From Serratia ficaria (GTDB lineage Bacteria; Pseudomonadota; Gammaproteobacteria; Enterobacterales; Enterobacteriaceae), in NCBI RefSeq assembly GCF_900187015.1, contig NZ_LT906479.1, forward strand, positions 4,960,001 to 5,024,000: a stretch of DNA of 64,000 nucleotides, written 5' to 3'. The position numbers and the translations under genes were made by a program. This document shows positions 44,738 to 53,805 of this stretch, piece after piece (the first letter of the stretch is position 1; each line of letters starts with the position of its first letter). The notes beneath the pieces were generated by a model, which was not told the DNA's origin, made no database searches, and saw only the letters and a program-made list of their open reading frames with translations.

Positions 44738-46777
44738 CTATTTTTTCTTTTTCATCTCCTGCAGGATCTGCCCGCACGGGTTCTCCTCGCCGCCGTCGCT
44801 CGGCGAGACCAGCGCCAGCAGCGCCGCCGCCGGCGTTAGCACCACCCCCAACGCCACCGCCGCCGCCCCGCGCGCGATCAACGGCCCGGCCTTCACCCCG
44901 GCGTCCGGGTGTTTGAACGAGCCCTTCACGTACAGCGGCGAGCGCAGGGTCAGCACGCGCATGCCCTTGCTTTCCGGATCGATGGACAGGTCCAGCCGCT
45001 CGGTGGCGAAGTTGGTGTTGCCGGTGACGTTGATGATGGCGTTCTCGGTATCGAACACCAGCAGCCGCGGCGCCGCAACGCCGTCGCGAATGCCGACGTC
45101 CGCCGCCGCGCAGTTGATGCCCACCACGTCGTCGCCGAACAGCTGCGCCACCAGATAGTTGCCGACGTTCAGGCCAAGGATTTCCATCAGGCTGCGGCTG
45201 ATCACCCCGTTGTTGATCAACAGCCGCAGATCGCCGCCGCTGCTCGCCAGCAATTCCGCCACCGAATTGCCGCGGCCGGTCAGTTTGGCATCGCCGTTCA
45301 ACTGCCCGAGGCTGCGCTTCATCGACTCCACGTCCGGCAGCAGCTGCTTGAGCTGGAACTTGCGCGCATGCATATCCACCCGCCCCTGCATCGGACTTTT
45401 GCCGCCGTCCAGCCGCACGCTGGAGTTCAAATTGCCGCCCGCCACGCCAAAGCGCAGCGGATCCAGCAGCAGCACCCCTTTATCCAGCTGCAGATGGGTG
45501 TAAAGGTCGCTGAGCGGCAGCGAACCGCCGCGCTCGATGCGTTTGGCGGTAAACTCGACGTCCGCATCCATCAGGCCCCAGCTCTGGGTGTCAAACGTCT
45601 CCACCGGCAGCACCTTGTCGGCCGGCTGGCGGCTCTTCTCGCCGCGCCCGGCCTTTTCGGCGTTGGGATCCGCGCCGATCAGCGGCGCCAGGTCGGCCAG
45701 CCGCAGCTGCTTCGACACCACCTCGCCGCTCAGCTTTGGCCGCGGTTGGCTGGCGACGTACTTCAGATCGCCGTGAATATCGCTGTCGCCGATTTTGCCG
45801 TCGAACTTCTGGTACCGGAACACCGCGCCGCCTTTCTCATGCAGCCGGGCGATCAGATGGCCGTCGGTGGCGTACGGCGGCGTATTCGGCAGCAGCACGC
45901 CGGTCAACCCGTACAGGTTGCTCAGGCTGTCGCCGGAAAATTTAAGCTGCAGATCCAGCCCGCCCAGGTTCAGCGGATCGGACAGGGTGCCGGCCACCGC
46001 CACCCGGGTGGCGCCGGAACGCACGTCGGCCTGCAGCGGGAAAGGCAGATCGGCGTTCTGCAGCGACAGCATGCCGCCAATCTTGCCGCTGCCGACCAGC
46101 GGCTCGCCGTGGTACCTGCCCTTCACCTGCCAGCCAAACGCGTAGTCGGGGGTGGCGGCCCGGTTTGCGTCGCGTTTGCCGGTGACTTCGCTGAACGGCA
46201 GCGGCTTGCCGAGCGGATCGACGGTGGCGCGGAAGTCCGCCTTCAGGGTGGCGTCTTTGAACGTTATCTGCCCGCGGTCGAACACGATGTCATGGATATT
46301 GACCGACCAGGCCGACGGCGGCTGACTGGCATCCTGACCGTTCGCCAGGTTAAAGGTCCAGTTATTGTCGCCGTTGGCCAGCCGCTGCAACGAAGCCTGC
46401 GGCTGTTTCAACCAGATGCGCGGGATCAGCACTTCCTTGCCCAGCAGCGCCAGCGGCGCGATGCTGGCGTCGACGCGTTTGAGCGTCGCCATGCCGTCGC
46501 CGGGAATATTGGGCGGGTTGCCCAGCCAGACGTCTTCGGCGTGGATATGCGGCCAGGGCACCCAGGCGCGCCAGCCGCCCTCATCCTTGTTGCGCGTCCA
46601 GTCGACGCCCAGATCGCCGCGGATCTCGAAGCGGCGCTGCAGCTCGGCCGACACCTTGTCATTGAGGGTCGGCTTGAGCCGATTCCAGTCGAAGGTCATG
46701 ATGAAAATCGCCAGCGCGGCGACCAGCAGCAGTAAAATGCCGCCAACCCAGCTGAAAGCTTTTCCTGTTCTTGTCAT
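44738..46777 (-). CDS. yhjG: AsmA-family protein (YhjG-like)
   Basis: 679 residues. One N-terminal membrane segment (about 10-30) precedes a large periplasmic part. AsmA-type stretches are present: FDWNRLKPTLNDKVSAELQR near the start, and a C-terminal region with NLLIN-like repeats and ERLDLSIDPESKGMRVL. AsmA-like proteins are proposed to bridge the periplasm for phospholipid transport. The C-terminus is Lys-rich (EMKKKK). It lies in the E. coli order yhjE-yhjG-yhjH except for cdh. No hairpin terminator is possible between it and cdh. Confidence 0.9.
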   Translation of the reverse strand: MTRTGKAFSWVGGILLLLVAALAIFIMTFDWNRLKPTLNDKVSAELQRRFEIRGDLGVDWTRNKDEGGWRAWVPWPHIHAEDVWLGNPPNIPGDGMATLKRVDASIAPLALLGKEVLIPRIWLKQPQASLQRLANGDNNWTFNLANGQDASQPPSAWSVNIHDIVFDRGQITFKDATLKADFRATVDPLGKPLPFSEVTGKRDANRAATPDYAFGWQVKGRYHGEPLVGSGKIGGMLSLQNADLPFPLQADVRSGATRVAVAGTLSDPLNLGGLDLQLKFSGDSLSNLYGLTGVLLPNTPPYATDGHLIARLHEKGGAVFRYQKFDGKIGDSDIHGDLKYVASQPRPKLSGEVVSKQLRLADLAPLIGADPNAEKAGRGEKSRQPADKVLPVETFDTQSWGLMDADVEFTAKRIERGGSLPLSDLYTHLQLDKGVLLLDPLRFGVAGGNLNSSVRLDGGKSPMQGRVDMHARKFQLKQLLPDVESMKRSLGQLNGDAKLTGRGNSVAELLASSGGDLRLLINNGVISRSLMEILGLNVGNYLVAQLFGDDVVGINCAAADVGIRDGVAAPRLLVFDTENAIINVTGNTNFATERLDLSIDPESKGMRVLTLRSPLYVKGSFKHPDAGVKAGPLIARGAAAVALGVVLTPAAALLALVSPSDGGEENPCGQILQEMKKKK

Positions 46778-46881
46778 AACGGCGTCCCTATGCGCAATAA
46801 CCCGCTGCCGGGTAAAGAATAGATTGATAAGCAGCTGTTATTAAGCCTAGCCGAGGATAGGCCTGAGTTCACGCTTCGGGA

Positions 46882-47667
46882 TCAGGGGGCGGGGGCGGCG
46901 AACAGCGTCGGCAGACTGTGCAGCGTTTCAAAACGCGCCGGGCGGGAAAGGTAATAGCCCTGGGCGGCCAACGCGCCGGATCGCTGCACCAGCAGCCATT
47001 CCTGTTCGGTCTCCACGCCTTCGACGATCACCCCATCGCTGTGTTGATTCATCAATCTGACCAGGGTGGTGAGCAGTTGAACCCCTTCGTCGGTTTGTTT
47101 GAGCAAGGTGAATAATTCGCGCGCCACCTTAATGTATTGATAGCGCCAGGCGCCGACGGCGGAGAAGTTCGCCAGGCCGCTGCCGAAGTCATCCAGCCAC
47201 AGCCGTTCCGCGCCGGCGATCTGCTGCAGCGGGCCGCTCAGCGCCCTCTCGGCATGCTCCACCAGCTCAAAACGCAGGTAGGGCATGGCGGCGATTTGCC
47301 GCTGCAGCGCACGGTGATGCTGCAGCGCCTGCAGCGCTACGCCGTCGATATTCACCGACACCATCAGCGCATGGCGACTGAACAGCGCCTGCCACCGCTG
47401 CAGCAGCGCCAGCTGCTCCTGAATGATCCGCAAACGCTGCCGAACCCCCAGCGCGGAAAAATAGCGCTCCGGCGACTGCGGTTGGTCCGGCGATGCCGGA
47501 TGATAAACCGCCGTCAGCAGCTCTAGCGCCAGCAGCGCGCCGCTGGTGCGATAAATCGGCTGGAAGGTATACAAACGCCGGCACCGTCGCCAGTAGTTCC
47601 GTGACGTTATGCGTGCGTGCAGGGCAAGGCAGGGCGCCAGCAGGCCCGAGATCAGGTTGGTTATCAT
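46882..47667 (-). CDS. pdeH: EAL-domain cyclic-di-GMP phosphodiesterase PdeH (YhjH)
   Basis: 261 residues. In E. coli it is the main c-di-GMP phosphodiesterase that keeps c-di-GMP low and flagella active. The EAL motif is ELL (ALELLTAVYHP), as in E. coli YhjH; LWLDDFGSGLANFSAV and VEGVETEQEW supply the metal and general-base residues, so it should be active. I chose the ATG at 47667 by alignment to E. coli; neither it nor the ATG at 47682 has a good ribosome site. The frame stays open far upstream antisense to kdgK, which is not meaningful. Confidence 0.85.
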   Translation of the reverse strand: MITNLISGLLAPCLALHARITSRNYWRRCRRLYTFQPIYRTSGALLALELLTAVYHPASPDQPQSPERYFSALGVRQRLRIIQEQLALLQRWQALFSRHALMVSVNIDGVALQALQHHRALQRQIAAMPYLRFELVEHAERALSGPLQQIAGAERLWLDDFGSGLANFSAVGAWRYQYIKVARELFTLLKQTDEGVQLLTTLVRLMNQHSDGVIVEGVETEQEWLLVQRSGALAAQGYYLSRPARFETLHSLPTLFAAPAP

Positions 47668-47783
47668 CGGTACTATCGCCATGGCGGGGGAATGAAAACG
47701 CCGTTGCTGTTTCTTTGCCTGGTTTATCGGCAAGGCGACGCGAAACTTTACCTCCCGAGGTTTGCCGATCGCGATCATAATAA

Positions 47784-47802
47784 AATAAAACGGCGTTTTA
47801 TT
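47784..47802. promoter_or_regulatory. KdgR operator upstream of kdgK
   Basis: AATAAAACGGCGTTTTATT is a palindrome with perfect 8-bp arms (9 bp when one flanking base is included) and agrees at every position with the KdgR consensus AATRAAAYRNYRTTTYATT that I recall from pectinolytic enterobacteria. It lies 73 bp before the kdgK start, in the pdeH-kdgK gap. Confidence 0.8.
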
Positions 47803-47874
47803 TATATTGACTCCCCTGGCCCTTGCGTTGAGACTGAGGCTGTTTCCTTTTCTTTCAGCCAGGGCACGTTGACG

Positions 47875-48807
47875 ATGACCACCCAGAACCTTGCCGTGAT
47901 CGGCGAATGCATGATTGAACTGTCGCAAAAAGGTGCGGACCTCAGCCGCGGCTTTGGCGGCGATACTCTGAACACCGCGGTTTACCTTGCCCGCCAACTG
48001 CCGGAGCAGGCGCTGCAGGTGCATTACGTCACCGCCCTGGGCACCGACAGCTTCAGCGAAGAAATGCTGCAGGCCTGGCGGCGTGAAAACGTCAAAACCG
48101 ATCTGATCCCGCGGCTGGAGAATAAGCTGCCGGGGTTGTACGTGATCGAAACCGACGCCGCAGGCGAGCGCACCTTCTACTACTGGCGCAACGACGCCGC
48201 CGCACGCTATTGGCTCGAGGGGCCGCAGGCGGACAGCCTGTGCGCGCAGCTGGCGCAGTTCGATTATCTGTACCTCAGCGGCATCAGCGTGGCGATCCTC
48301 AACCCAGGCAGCCGGGCGAAGCTGCTGACGCTGCTGCGCCAGTGCCGCGCCAACGGCGGCAAGGTGATTTTTGACAACAACTACCGGCCGCGTCTGTGGC
48401 ACAGCCGCGAGGAGACCCAGCGGGCCTACGCCGAGGTGCTGGCCTGCACCGACATCGCCTTCCTGACGCTGGACGACGAAGACCTGCTGTGGGGCCAACA
48501 GCCGGTGGAGCGGGTCGTCAGCCGCACGCGCGAATTCGGCGTGGGCGAAATCGTGATCAAACGCGGCGCGGACGCCTGCCTGGTGTTCAGCGCAGAGGGG
48601 GAGCAACATGAAGTGCCGGCGATCGCGTTGCCGAAAGACAAAGTGGTGGATACCACCGCCGCCGGGGATTCGTTCAGCGCCGGCTATCTGGCGGTGCGCC
48701 TGAGCGGCGGCGATGCGGTGCAGGCCGCCCGACGCGGCCACCTGACCGCCAGCACGGTGATCCAATATCGCGGCGCCATTATCCCGCTGGCGGCTATGCC
48801 GCAATAA
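47875..48807 (+). CDS. kdgK: 2-dehydro-3-deoxygluconokinase
   Basis: 310 residues (E. coli KdgK 309). This PfkB-family kinase phosphorylates 2-keto-3-deoxygluconate in hexuronate and pectin breakdown. The N-terminus MTTQNLAVIGECMIELSQ matches the family, GFGGDTLNTAVYLAR is the first signature and DTTAAGDSFSAGYLA carries the catalytic Asp. The ATG at 47875 is chosen by alignment, with AGGG about 10 bp upstream. The KdgR box above predicts induction by 2-keto-3-deoxygluconate. Confidence 0.95.
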   Translation: MTTQNLAVIGECMIELSQKGADLSRGFGGDTLNTAVYLARQLPEQALQVHYVTALGTDSFSEEMLQAWRRENVKTDLIPRLENKLPGLYVIETDAAGERTFYYWRNDAAARYWLEGPQADSLCAQLAQFDYLYLSGISVAILNPGSRAKLLTLLRQCRANGGKVIFDNNYRPRLWHSREETQRAYAEVLACTDIAFLTLDDEDLLWGQQPVERVVSRTREFGVGEIVIKRGADACLVFSAEGEQHEVPAIALPKDKVVDTTAAGDSFSAGYLAVRLSGGDAVQAARRGHLTASTVIQYRGAIIPLAAMPQ

Positions 48808-48808
48808 A

Positions 48809-48836
48809 AAAAAGCCGGCATCGCTGCCGGCTTTTT
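48809..48836. terminator. Bidirectional terminator between kdgK and ilvC
   Basis: A 12-bp stem AAAAAGCCGGCA/TGCCGGCTTTTT with a TCGC loop between the convergent genes. Confidence 0.92.
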
Positions 48837-48851
48837 CACGCTGCGCGGCGA

Positions 48852-50327
48852 TTAGCCCGCAACGGCGATGCGTTTCATGTCGGTCATGTAGCCACGCAGT
48901 TTGCGGCCAACGGATTCGATCGGGTGATTGCGCACCGCTTCGTTCACGTCGCGCAGCTGCGCGTTGTCTACCGCGGTACCGGCAACGGATTTGCCCAGAT
49001 CGCCCGCCTGCAGGGTGGTCATGAACTCTTTCAGCAACGGCACCGCGGCGTTGGCGAACAGGTAGTTGCCGTACTCGGCGGTGTCGGAGATCACCACGTT
49101 CATTTCGTACAGACGCTTGCGCGCAATGGTGTTGGCAATCAGCGGCAGCTCGTGCAGCGATTCATAGTAGGCCGACTCTTCGATGATGCCGGCGTCTACC
49201 ATGGTTTCGAACGCCAGCTCAACGCCCGCTTTCACCATCGCCACCATCAGCACGCCGTGGTCGAAGTATTCCTGCTCGCTGATTTTGCCTTCGAACTGCG
49301 GCGCGTTCTCGAATGCGCTTTGGCCGGTCTCTTCACGCCAGGTCAGCAGCTTCACGTCGTCTTCGGCCCAGTCGGCCATCATGCCGCTGGAGAAGGCGCC
49401 GGAGATGATGTCGTCCATGTGTTTCTGGAACAGCGGCGCCATGATCCCTTTCAGTTGCTCGGACAGCGCATAGGCGCGCAGCTTGGCCGGGTTGGACAGG
49501 CGATCCATCATCAGGGTGATGCCGCCCTGCTTCAGCGCTTCGGTGATGGTTTCCCAGCCGAACTGAATCAGTTTCTCGGCATAGGCCGGATCGGCGCCAT
49601 CGGCCACCAGTTTGTCGAAGCACAGCAGCGAACCCGCCTGCAGCATGCCGCACAGGATGGTTTGTTCGCCCATCAGGTCGGATTTCACTTCGGCGACGAA
49701 GGAAGATTCCAGCACGCCGGCGCGGTGGCCGCCGGTCGCCGCGGCCCAGGCCTTGGCGATCGCCATGCCTTCGCCCTTCGGATCGTTTTCCGGGTGAACC
49801 GCAATCAGGGTCGGCACGCCGAAACCGCGTTTGTACTCTTCACGCACCTCGGTGCCCGGGCACTTCGGCGCCACCATCACCACCGTGATGTCTTTACGCA
49901 CCTGCTCGCCCACTTCGACGATGTTGAAGCCGTGGGAGTAGCCCAGCGCCGCGCCGTCTTTCATCAGCGGCTGCACGGCGCGCACTACGGATGAGTGCTG
50001 CTTGTCCGGCGTCAGGTTGACCACCAGGTCCGCCTGCGGGATCAGCTCTTCGTAAGTGCCCACTTTAAAACCGTTTTCGGTCGCTTTACGCCATGAAGCG
50101 CGCTTCTCGTCGATAGCTTCCTTACGCAGGGCGTAAGCGACATCCAGACCCGAGTCGCGCATGTTCAGGCCCTGGTTCAGCCCCTGCGCGCCACAGCCGA
50201 CAATCACCACTTTTTTGCCTTTCAGGTAGCCTGCTTCATCGGCAAATTCGTCGCGCGCCATAAAACGGCATTTACCCAATTGCGCCAACTGCTGACGCAG
50301 GTTCAATGTGTTGAAATAGTTAGCCAT
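48852..50327 (-). CDS. ilvC: Ketol-acid reductoisomerase
   Basis: 491 residues, the long class II form as in E. coli. It converts acetolactate and acetohydroxybutyrate to dihydroxy acids with NADPH and Mg. It starts [20 protein letters not shown]; the upstream 27 codons of the frame lack homology. The NADPH loop is [16 protein letters not shown], and [20 protein letters not shown] and MSD-type metal-site stretches such as [20 protein letters not shown] follow. It is divergent from its activator ilvY and is not in the ilvGMEDA operon. Confidence 0.98.
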   Translation of the reverse strand: MANYFNTLNLRQQLAQLGKCRFMARDEFADEAGYLKGKKVVIVGCGAQGLNQGLNMRDSGLDVAYALRKEAIDEKRASWRKATENGFKVGTYEELIPQADLVVNLTPDKQHSSVVRAVQPLMKDGAALGYSHGFNIVEVGEQVRKDITVVMVAPKCPGTEVREEYKRGFGVPTLIAVHPENDPKGEGMAIAKAWAAATGGHRAGVLESSFVAEVKSDLMGEQTILCGMLQAGSLLCFDKLVADGADPAYAEKLIQFGWETITEALKQGGITLMMDRLSNPAKLRAYALSEQLKGIMAPLFQKHMDDIISGAFSSGMMADWAEDDVKLLTWREETGQSAFENAPQFEGKISEQEYFDHGVLMVAMVKAGVELAFETMVDAGIIEESAYYESLHELPLIANTIARKRLYEMNVVISDTAEYGNYLFANAAVPLLKEFMTTLQAGDLGKSVAGTAVDNAQLRDVNEAVRNHPIESVGRKLRGYMTDMKRIAVAG

Positions 50328-50457
50328 GGTGGTGCTCCAGTTAGATGTTGTGTCTTGCTTGTTATTTTCATTCCCCGCCCTGTCTGTGCGGAGATTCGTT
50401 AAACTCAATGTATAACAGGAAATGCGTTGCTTAAATTGATATATTACGAACGTGATA

Positions 50458-50472
50458 TTGCAATTTATGCAA
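50458..50472. promoter_or_regulatory. IlvY-type operator between ilvC and ilvY
   Basis: TTGCA-ATTTA-TGCAA is a perfect inverted repeat with the T-N11-A form of LysR-type sites, 25 bp upstream of ilvY in the divergent region. In E. coli IlvY binds here and activates ilvC when acetolactate is present. Confidence 0.65.
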
Positions 50473-50496
50473 CACTCTCACTGCGAGCGTACCGAT

Positions 50497-51387
50497 ATGG
50501 ATTTGCGTGATTTAAAGCTGTTCCTCCATCTTGCTGAAAGCCATCACTTTGGCCGCACCGCCAAGGCGATGCACGTCAGCCCGTCGACGCTTTCCCGCCA
50601 GATCCAGCGGCTGGAAGAGATCCTCGGGCAGCCGCTGTTTTTACGCGATAACCGCACCGTGCAGCTCACCGACGCCGGCGAGCAGCTGAAGGATTTTGCC
50701 CAGCAGACGCTGTTGCAATACCAGCAGCTGAAGCATTCGCTCGGCCAGCACGGCCCTTCGCTAAGCGGCGAGCTGCGGCTGTTTTGTTCGGTCACCGCCG
50801 CCTACAGCCACCTGCCGCCGATCCTCGACCGTTTCCGCGCGCAGCATCCGCTGGTGGAAATCAAACTGACCACCGGCGACGCCGCCGACGCGGTCGATAA
50901 AGTGCAGACCAACGAGGCCGACCTCGGCATCGCCGGCCGGCCGGAGACGCTGCCCACCAGCGTGGCGTTCACCAAAATCGGCGAAATTCCGCTGGTGCTG
51001 ATCGCCCCGGCGCTGCCCTGCGCGGTGCGCAGCCAGGCGTTCGCCGAGAAGCCCGACTGGGCCGACATTCCCTTTATCCTGCCGGAGCACGGGCCTTCGC
51101 GAAAACGCATCGAGCTGTGGTTCCGCCGCCAGCGCATCAGCAATCCGTTGATTTACGCCACCGTCGGCGGCCATGAAGCCATCGTCTCGATGGTGGCGCT
51201 GGGCTGCGGCATTGCGCTGATCCCCAGCGTAGTGGTGGACAACAGCCCGGAACCGGTGCGCAACCGCATTTCGCAGCTGGATAACATCTCGATGGTCGAG
51301 CCGTTCGAGCTGGGCGTCTGCGTGCAGAAAAAACGCCTCAGCGATCCGCTGATCGACGCCTTTTGGCGGTTGCTGCATCCCCGCTGA
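50497..51387 (+). CDS. ilvY: LysR-type activator IlvY
   Basis: 296 residues (E. coli 297). The helix-turn-helix is HFGRTAKAMHVSPSTLSRQI near residue 17. The effector domain is close to E. coli throughout (FCSVTAAYSHLPPILDRFRA, ATVGGHEAIVSMVALGCGIA). The ATG at 50497 is set by alignment; the ribosome site is weak. It senses acetohydroxy acids and controls ilvC. Confidence 0.96.
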   Translation: MDLRDLKLFLHLAESHHFGRTAKAMHVSPSTLSRQIQRLEEILGQPLFLRDNRTVQLTDAGEQLKDFAQQTLLQYQQLKHSLGQHGPSLSGELRLFCSVTAAYSHLPPILDRFRAQHPLVEIKLTTGDAADAVDKVQTNEADLGIAGRPETLPTSVAFTKIGEIPLVLIAPALPCAVRSQAFAEKPDWADIPFILPEHGPSRKRIELWFRRQRISNPLIYATVGGHEAIVSMVALGCGIALIPSVVVDNSPEPVRNRISQLDNISMVEPFELGVCVQKKRLSDPLIDAFWRLLHPR

Positions 51388-51395
51388 CGCGGGGT

Positions 51396-52097
51396 TTACA
51401 GATCCGCCGGGTCGATCTGCTTCATCGCCTCTACCTGCATCAGCCAGTGGTAGAGCGGCTCCAGCTGCAAAAAAGCCTGCGCCAGCGTCCGGGCCAGCCC
51501 GGCGCTGAACAGTGTCTCCACCTGAGGATCGGTGGCCATCACGGCAAAGGACTTGCGGTTGTACCAGGTGGCGATCTCCGCCGCCTGCTCTTTCACCAGC
51601 GGGCGTTTGTAGCTCTCGCCCACCAGCTCGAACGGCGGCCGGCAACAGGCCGCCGCCTCCAGGAACCGCTGCGGTCGCTGTTTCAGCGTATGGCGAAACA
51701 GATCCATGGTCGGCTTGTTGGCGCTGTAATAGCCCAGCCCGTAACGCAGCATGTCCGGCCCCAGTTCGAAGAAATACACCGGCGCATCCTTCCAGTCCTT
51801 GCTCGGCCGTTTGAACGTCAGCCACATGCGGCTGCGGTAGCGCGACTTGTCGTGGGAAAAGCGCGTATCGCGGTGAATGCGCGACAGCGTTTTGCCGATC
51901 GCCGGCCGGGTTTCGAACTGCGGGTCGATCGCCAGCATGGCCGGCGCAAGCTGTTCCACCAGCGCACGGAACGGCGTCAGCAGCTCGCGATCGTAAACGC
52001 CGCGATGGGCTTCGAACCATTCTTTGTCGTTTTCGATCCGCACCTGCTGCAGGAAGTTCAGGCCCTGCTGGCTAAAGCCGGTGAAGGGTTGCGTCAT
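51396..52097 (-). CDS. DUF2461 family protein
   Basis: 233 residues, soluble. Family stretches are visible: NDKEWFEAHRGVYDREL near residue 23, TLSRIHRDTRFSHDKSRYRS near residue 69 and YYSANKPTMDLFR. No enzymatic motif that I know. The stop lies 8 bp from the convergent ilvY stop, so transcripts must overlap. It lies just downstream of the putative immunity gene (21-bp gap) on the same strand, but its GC-rich base composition is like the host's. Confidence 0.85.
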   Translation of the reverse strand: MTQPFTGFSQQGLNFLQQVRIENDKEWFEAHRGVYDRELLTPFRALVEQLAPAMLAIDPQFETRPAIGKTLSRIHRDTRFSHDKSRYRSRMWLTFKRPSKDWKDAPVYFFELGPDMLRYGLGYYSANKPTMDLFRHTLKQRPQRFLEAAACCRPPFELVGESYKRPLVKEQAAEIATWYNRKSFAVMATDPQVETLFSAGLARTLAQAFLQLEPLYHWLMQVEAMKQIDPADL

Positions 52098-52119
52098 ATT
52101 CTTTCCCGTAACAATGTTT

Positions 52120-52698
52120 TTATCGGGGGTTGCGCATGCCTTCCATCAGCCAACGGCGCTTTAGAAAAACGCGCCGGCGCGTCCTGAAATAGGCAACGTA
52201 CAGATAAAATACCGTCCGATTACTGAAGAAAAAACCGCCAATACCGGCACAGAGCAACATCACGCCATTGGCAATGTCGGTAACATTAGCGCTCCAGGCA
52301 ACCCATGCACCCACCAGCAACAAACCCAGCATGCCAAGATAATATTTCAGCAATATCACCCCGCTGTTTTTACCCTGTACCAGTTGAAATAGAATGAGCG
52401 TCATCCAGACAGCCATGAGCGCGCCGCTACCCATCAGCGTAGCGGCAGAAGCCCTGCCGCCAACGGAAAAGGCCACATCGGCCAATAGCCCCATCGTTCC
52501 TGCCAACCCCAGCGTCAGGCAAATCATCAGCAGCATCACATTACCCACCCCCGGCGGTGATAAACGTTGCCCTGGCGTAAGAAAATGTTGCTCCACTTGC
52601 TTATCTACACCGGCAAAGACGGCGTGATCGCGCGTGGATACCTGATGTTCCATTTCTCGCCCTTGAGATATCAGGCGACTAATAATCCAATCTGACAT
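52120..52698 (-). CDS. Putative membrane immunity protein of the adjacent toxin candidate
   Basis: 192 residues with about four hydrophobic helices (roughly 53-75, 84-108, 118-138 and 143-165) and a very basic C-terminal tail. The ATG at 52698 overlaps the upstream stop by one base (TGATG) and has GGTGAGG before it; a second ATG at 52653 with AAGGGCG upstream is a fair alternative. I do not recognise a family. Immediate coupling to a hydrophobic-core protein and atypical composition suggest an immunity role (inference). It could instead be an unrelated membrane protein. Confidence 0.55.
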   Translation of the reverse strand: MSDWIISRLISQGREMEHQVSTRDHAVFAGVDKQVEQHFLTPGQRLSPPGVGNVMLLMICLTLGLAGTMGLLADVAFSVGGRASAATLMGSGALMAVWMTLILFQLVQGKNSGVILLKYYLGMLGLLLVGAWVAWSANVTDIANGVMLLCAGIGGFFFSNRTVFYLYVAYFRTRRRVFLKRRWLMEGMRNPR

Positions 52699-53693
52699 CA
52701 CCTCACCATCTGCGGTAATTTCTGCATGATCCCGACAAAATACTGCCCCGTAGTTTTTACATTAACGGGCGAAGACAAGGTACCGCTAATACCGCTGCCC
52801 ACAAACGCCATAGAATTATTCAGCGCCGACTGCAATTGCTGACGAAGTCCGTTTTGGATGGCTTCCGTCGGGTAACGTTTTGGGTACAAACCCGTCTTGA
52901 CCATCTGCTTTAATACCTGATTGGAAATCCCCGGATTTTCCGCCCGAATGATGTTCTCAGTCAGCCGTTTCCTTTCACTGCGCGGCATGCTTTTCAGCCA
53001 TTCCGCCGCCTTACGCGTCGATATTCTGCGCATTGCGCGGTAGGTCATCGCCGCTTCTTTCAATGCAGCGCCAGCGCTGGCCAAAGAGATGACGTCGAGT
53101 ATGGTGCTGGTAGCAACGTACCACTGCTCGGAATCCAACTGAGCAAGCTCATCCCCCTTCCCATCATAAAGCTTATTCACACGATACAGACCATTGCCGC
53201 ACTGCAGGGCACTCGCAGCCATTCCGGCATAGCCTAAATAGGCAATGGCTGAACTCGTGCCACCGGTAAAGGGCACGGCAACACTCCCCGATGCCAGTAA
53301 AAAAACGGACACCAGCAGCGTGCCGCAAGAAAGCGCCGCCGAAACCAATTCTTTACTGACGCTCGGTTTAGTCAGGGCTTCAGACATCGTATTGGTCGCC
53401 GCAGTACGTGAAGTATGCGCAGCCGTTTTGGTGATAACTACATGGGTAACCTGTGAAGAGGTTGAGTAACCCGTATGTTGTGTCGGCCTGACCAAAAATG
53501 AGTTTTGGCCATCAGAAAAAATAATACCCACCCCATGAAAAGCAATGTTGCAATCCAGCGCGTCTTGCAAGGCCTGCAGATTAATGTCCCGATACAGTTC
53601 CTGCACATTCGCGTTGCCGGTCATGCGTGCGAACTCGGCGCGGATCAAATTATCTTCTGGGGAACCCAGCGGCGAAGAAAAAGCAGCGGTCAT
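52698..53693 (-). CDS. Putative pore-forming/antibacterial effector (possibly type VI secreted)
   Basis: 331 residues, no signal peptide. A soluble N-terminal part (1-110) is followed by a hydrophobic glycine/alanine/serine-rich segment at about 118-163 (VSAALSCGTLLVSVFLLASG, then AYLGYAGMAASAL), a second moderately hydrophobic stretch near 205 and a basic, amphipathic C-terminal region. This layout fits membrane-acting toxins. Serratia marcescens carries orphan type VI effector/immunity pairs of this kind, but I cannot match this protein to a named one. Bases are less GC-rich than in the flanking ilv genes, suggesting transfer. Confidence 0.5.
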   Translation of the reverse strand: MTAAFSSPLGSPEDNLIRAEFARMTGNANVQELYRDINLQALQDALDCNIAFHGVGIIFSDGQNSFLVRPTQHTGYSTSSQVTHVVITKTAAHTSRTAATNTMSEALTKPSVSKELVSAALSCGTLLVSVFLLASGSVAVPFTGGTSSAIAYLGYAGMAASALQCGNGLYRVNKLYDGKGDELAQLDSEQWYVATSTILDVISLASAGAALKEAAMTYRAMRRISTRKAAEWLKSMPRSERKRLTENIIRAENPGISNQVLKQMVKTGLYPKRYPTEAIQNGLRQQLQSALNNSMAFVGSGISGTLSSPVNVKTTGQYFVGIMQKLPQMVR

Positions 53694-53805
53694 TGTCGTG
53701 CATCCCTATACGTCAAAAGTCTTGGCAGTATAAAAACGCACAACAAAATCACAACTTCACAACCCATAAACTGATCTATAGGTCACGATACTTATGGATT
53801 TCTTA

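Noticed and set aside
46882..48804. A 640-codon reverse frame joining pdeH to a long upstream extension
   Set aside because: The extension is antisense to kdgK and has no homology. PdeH begins near 47667 by alignment.
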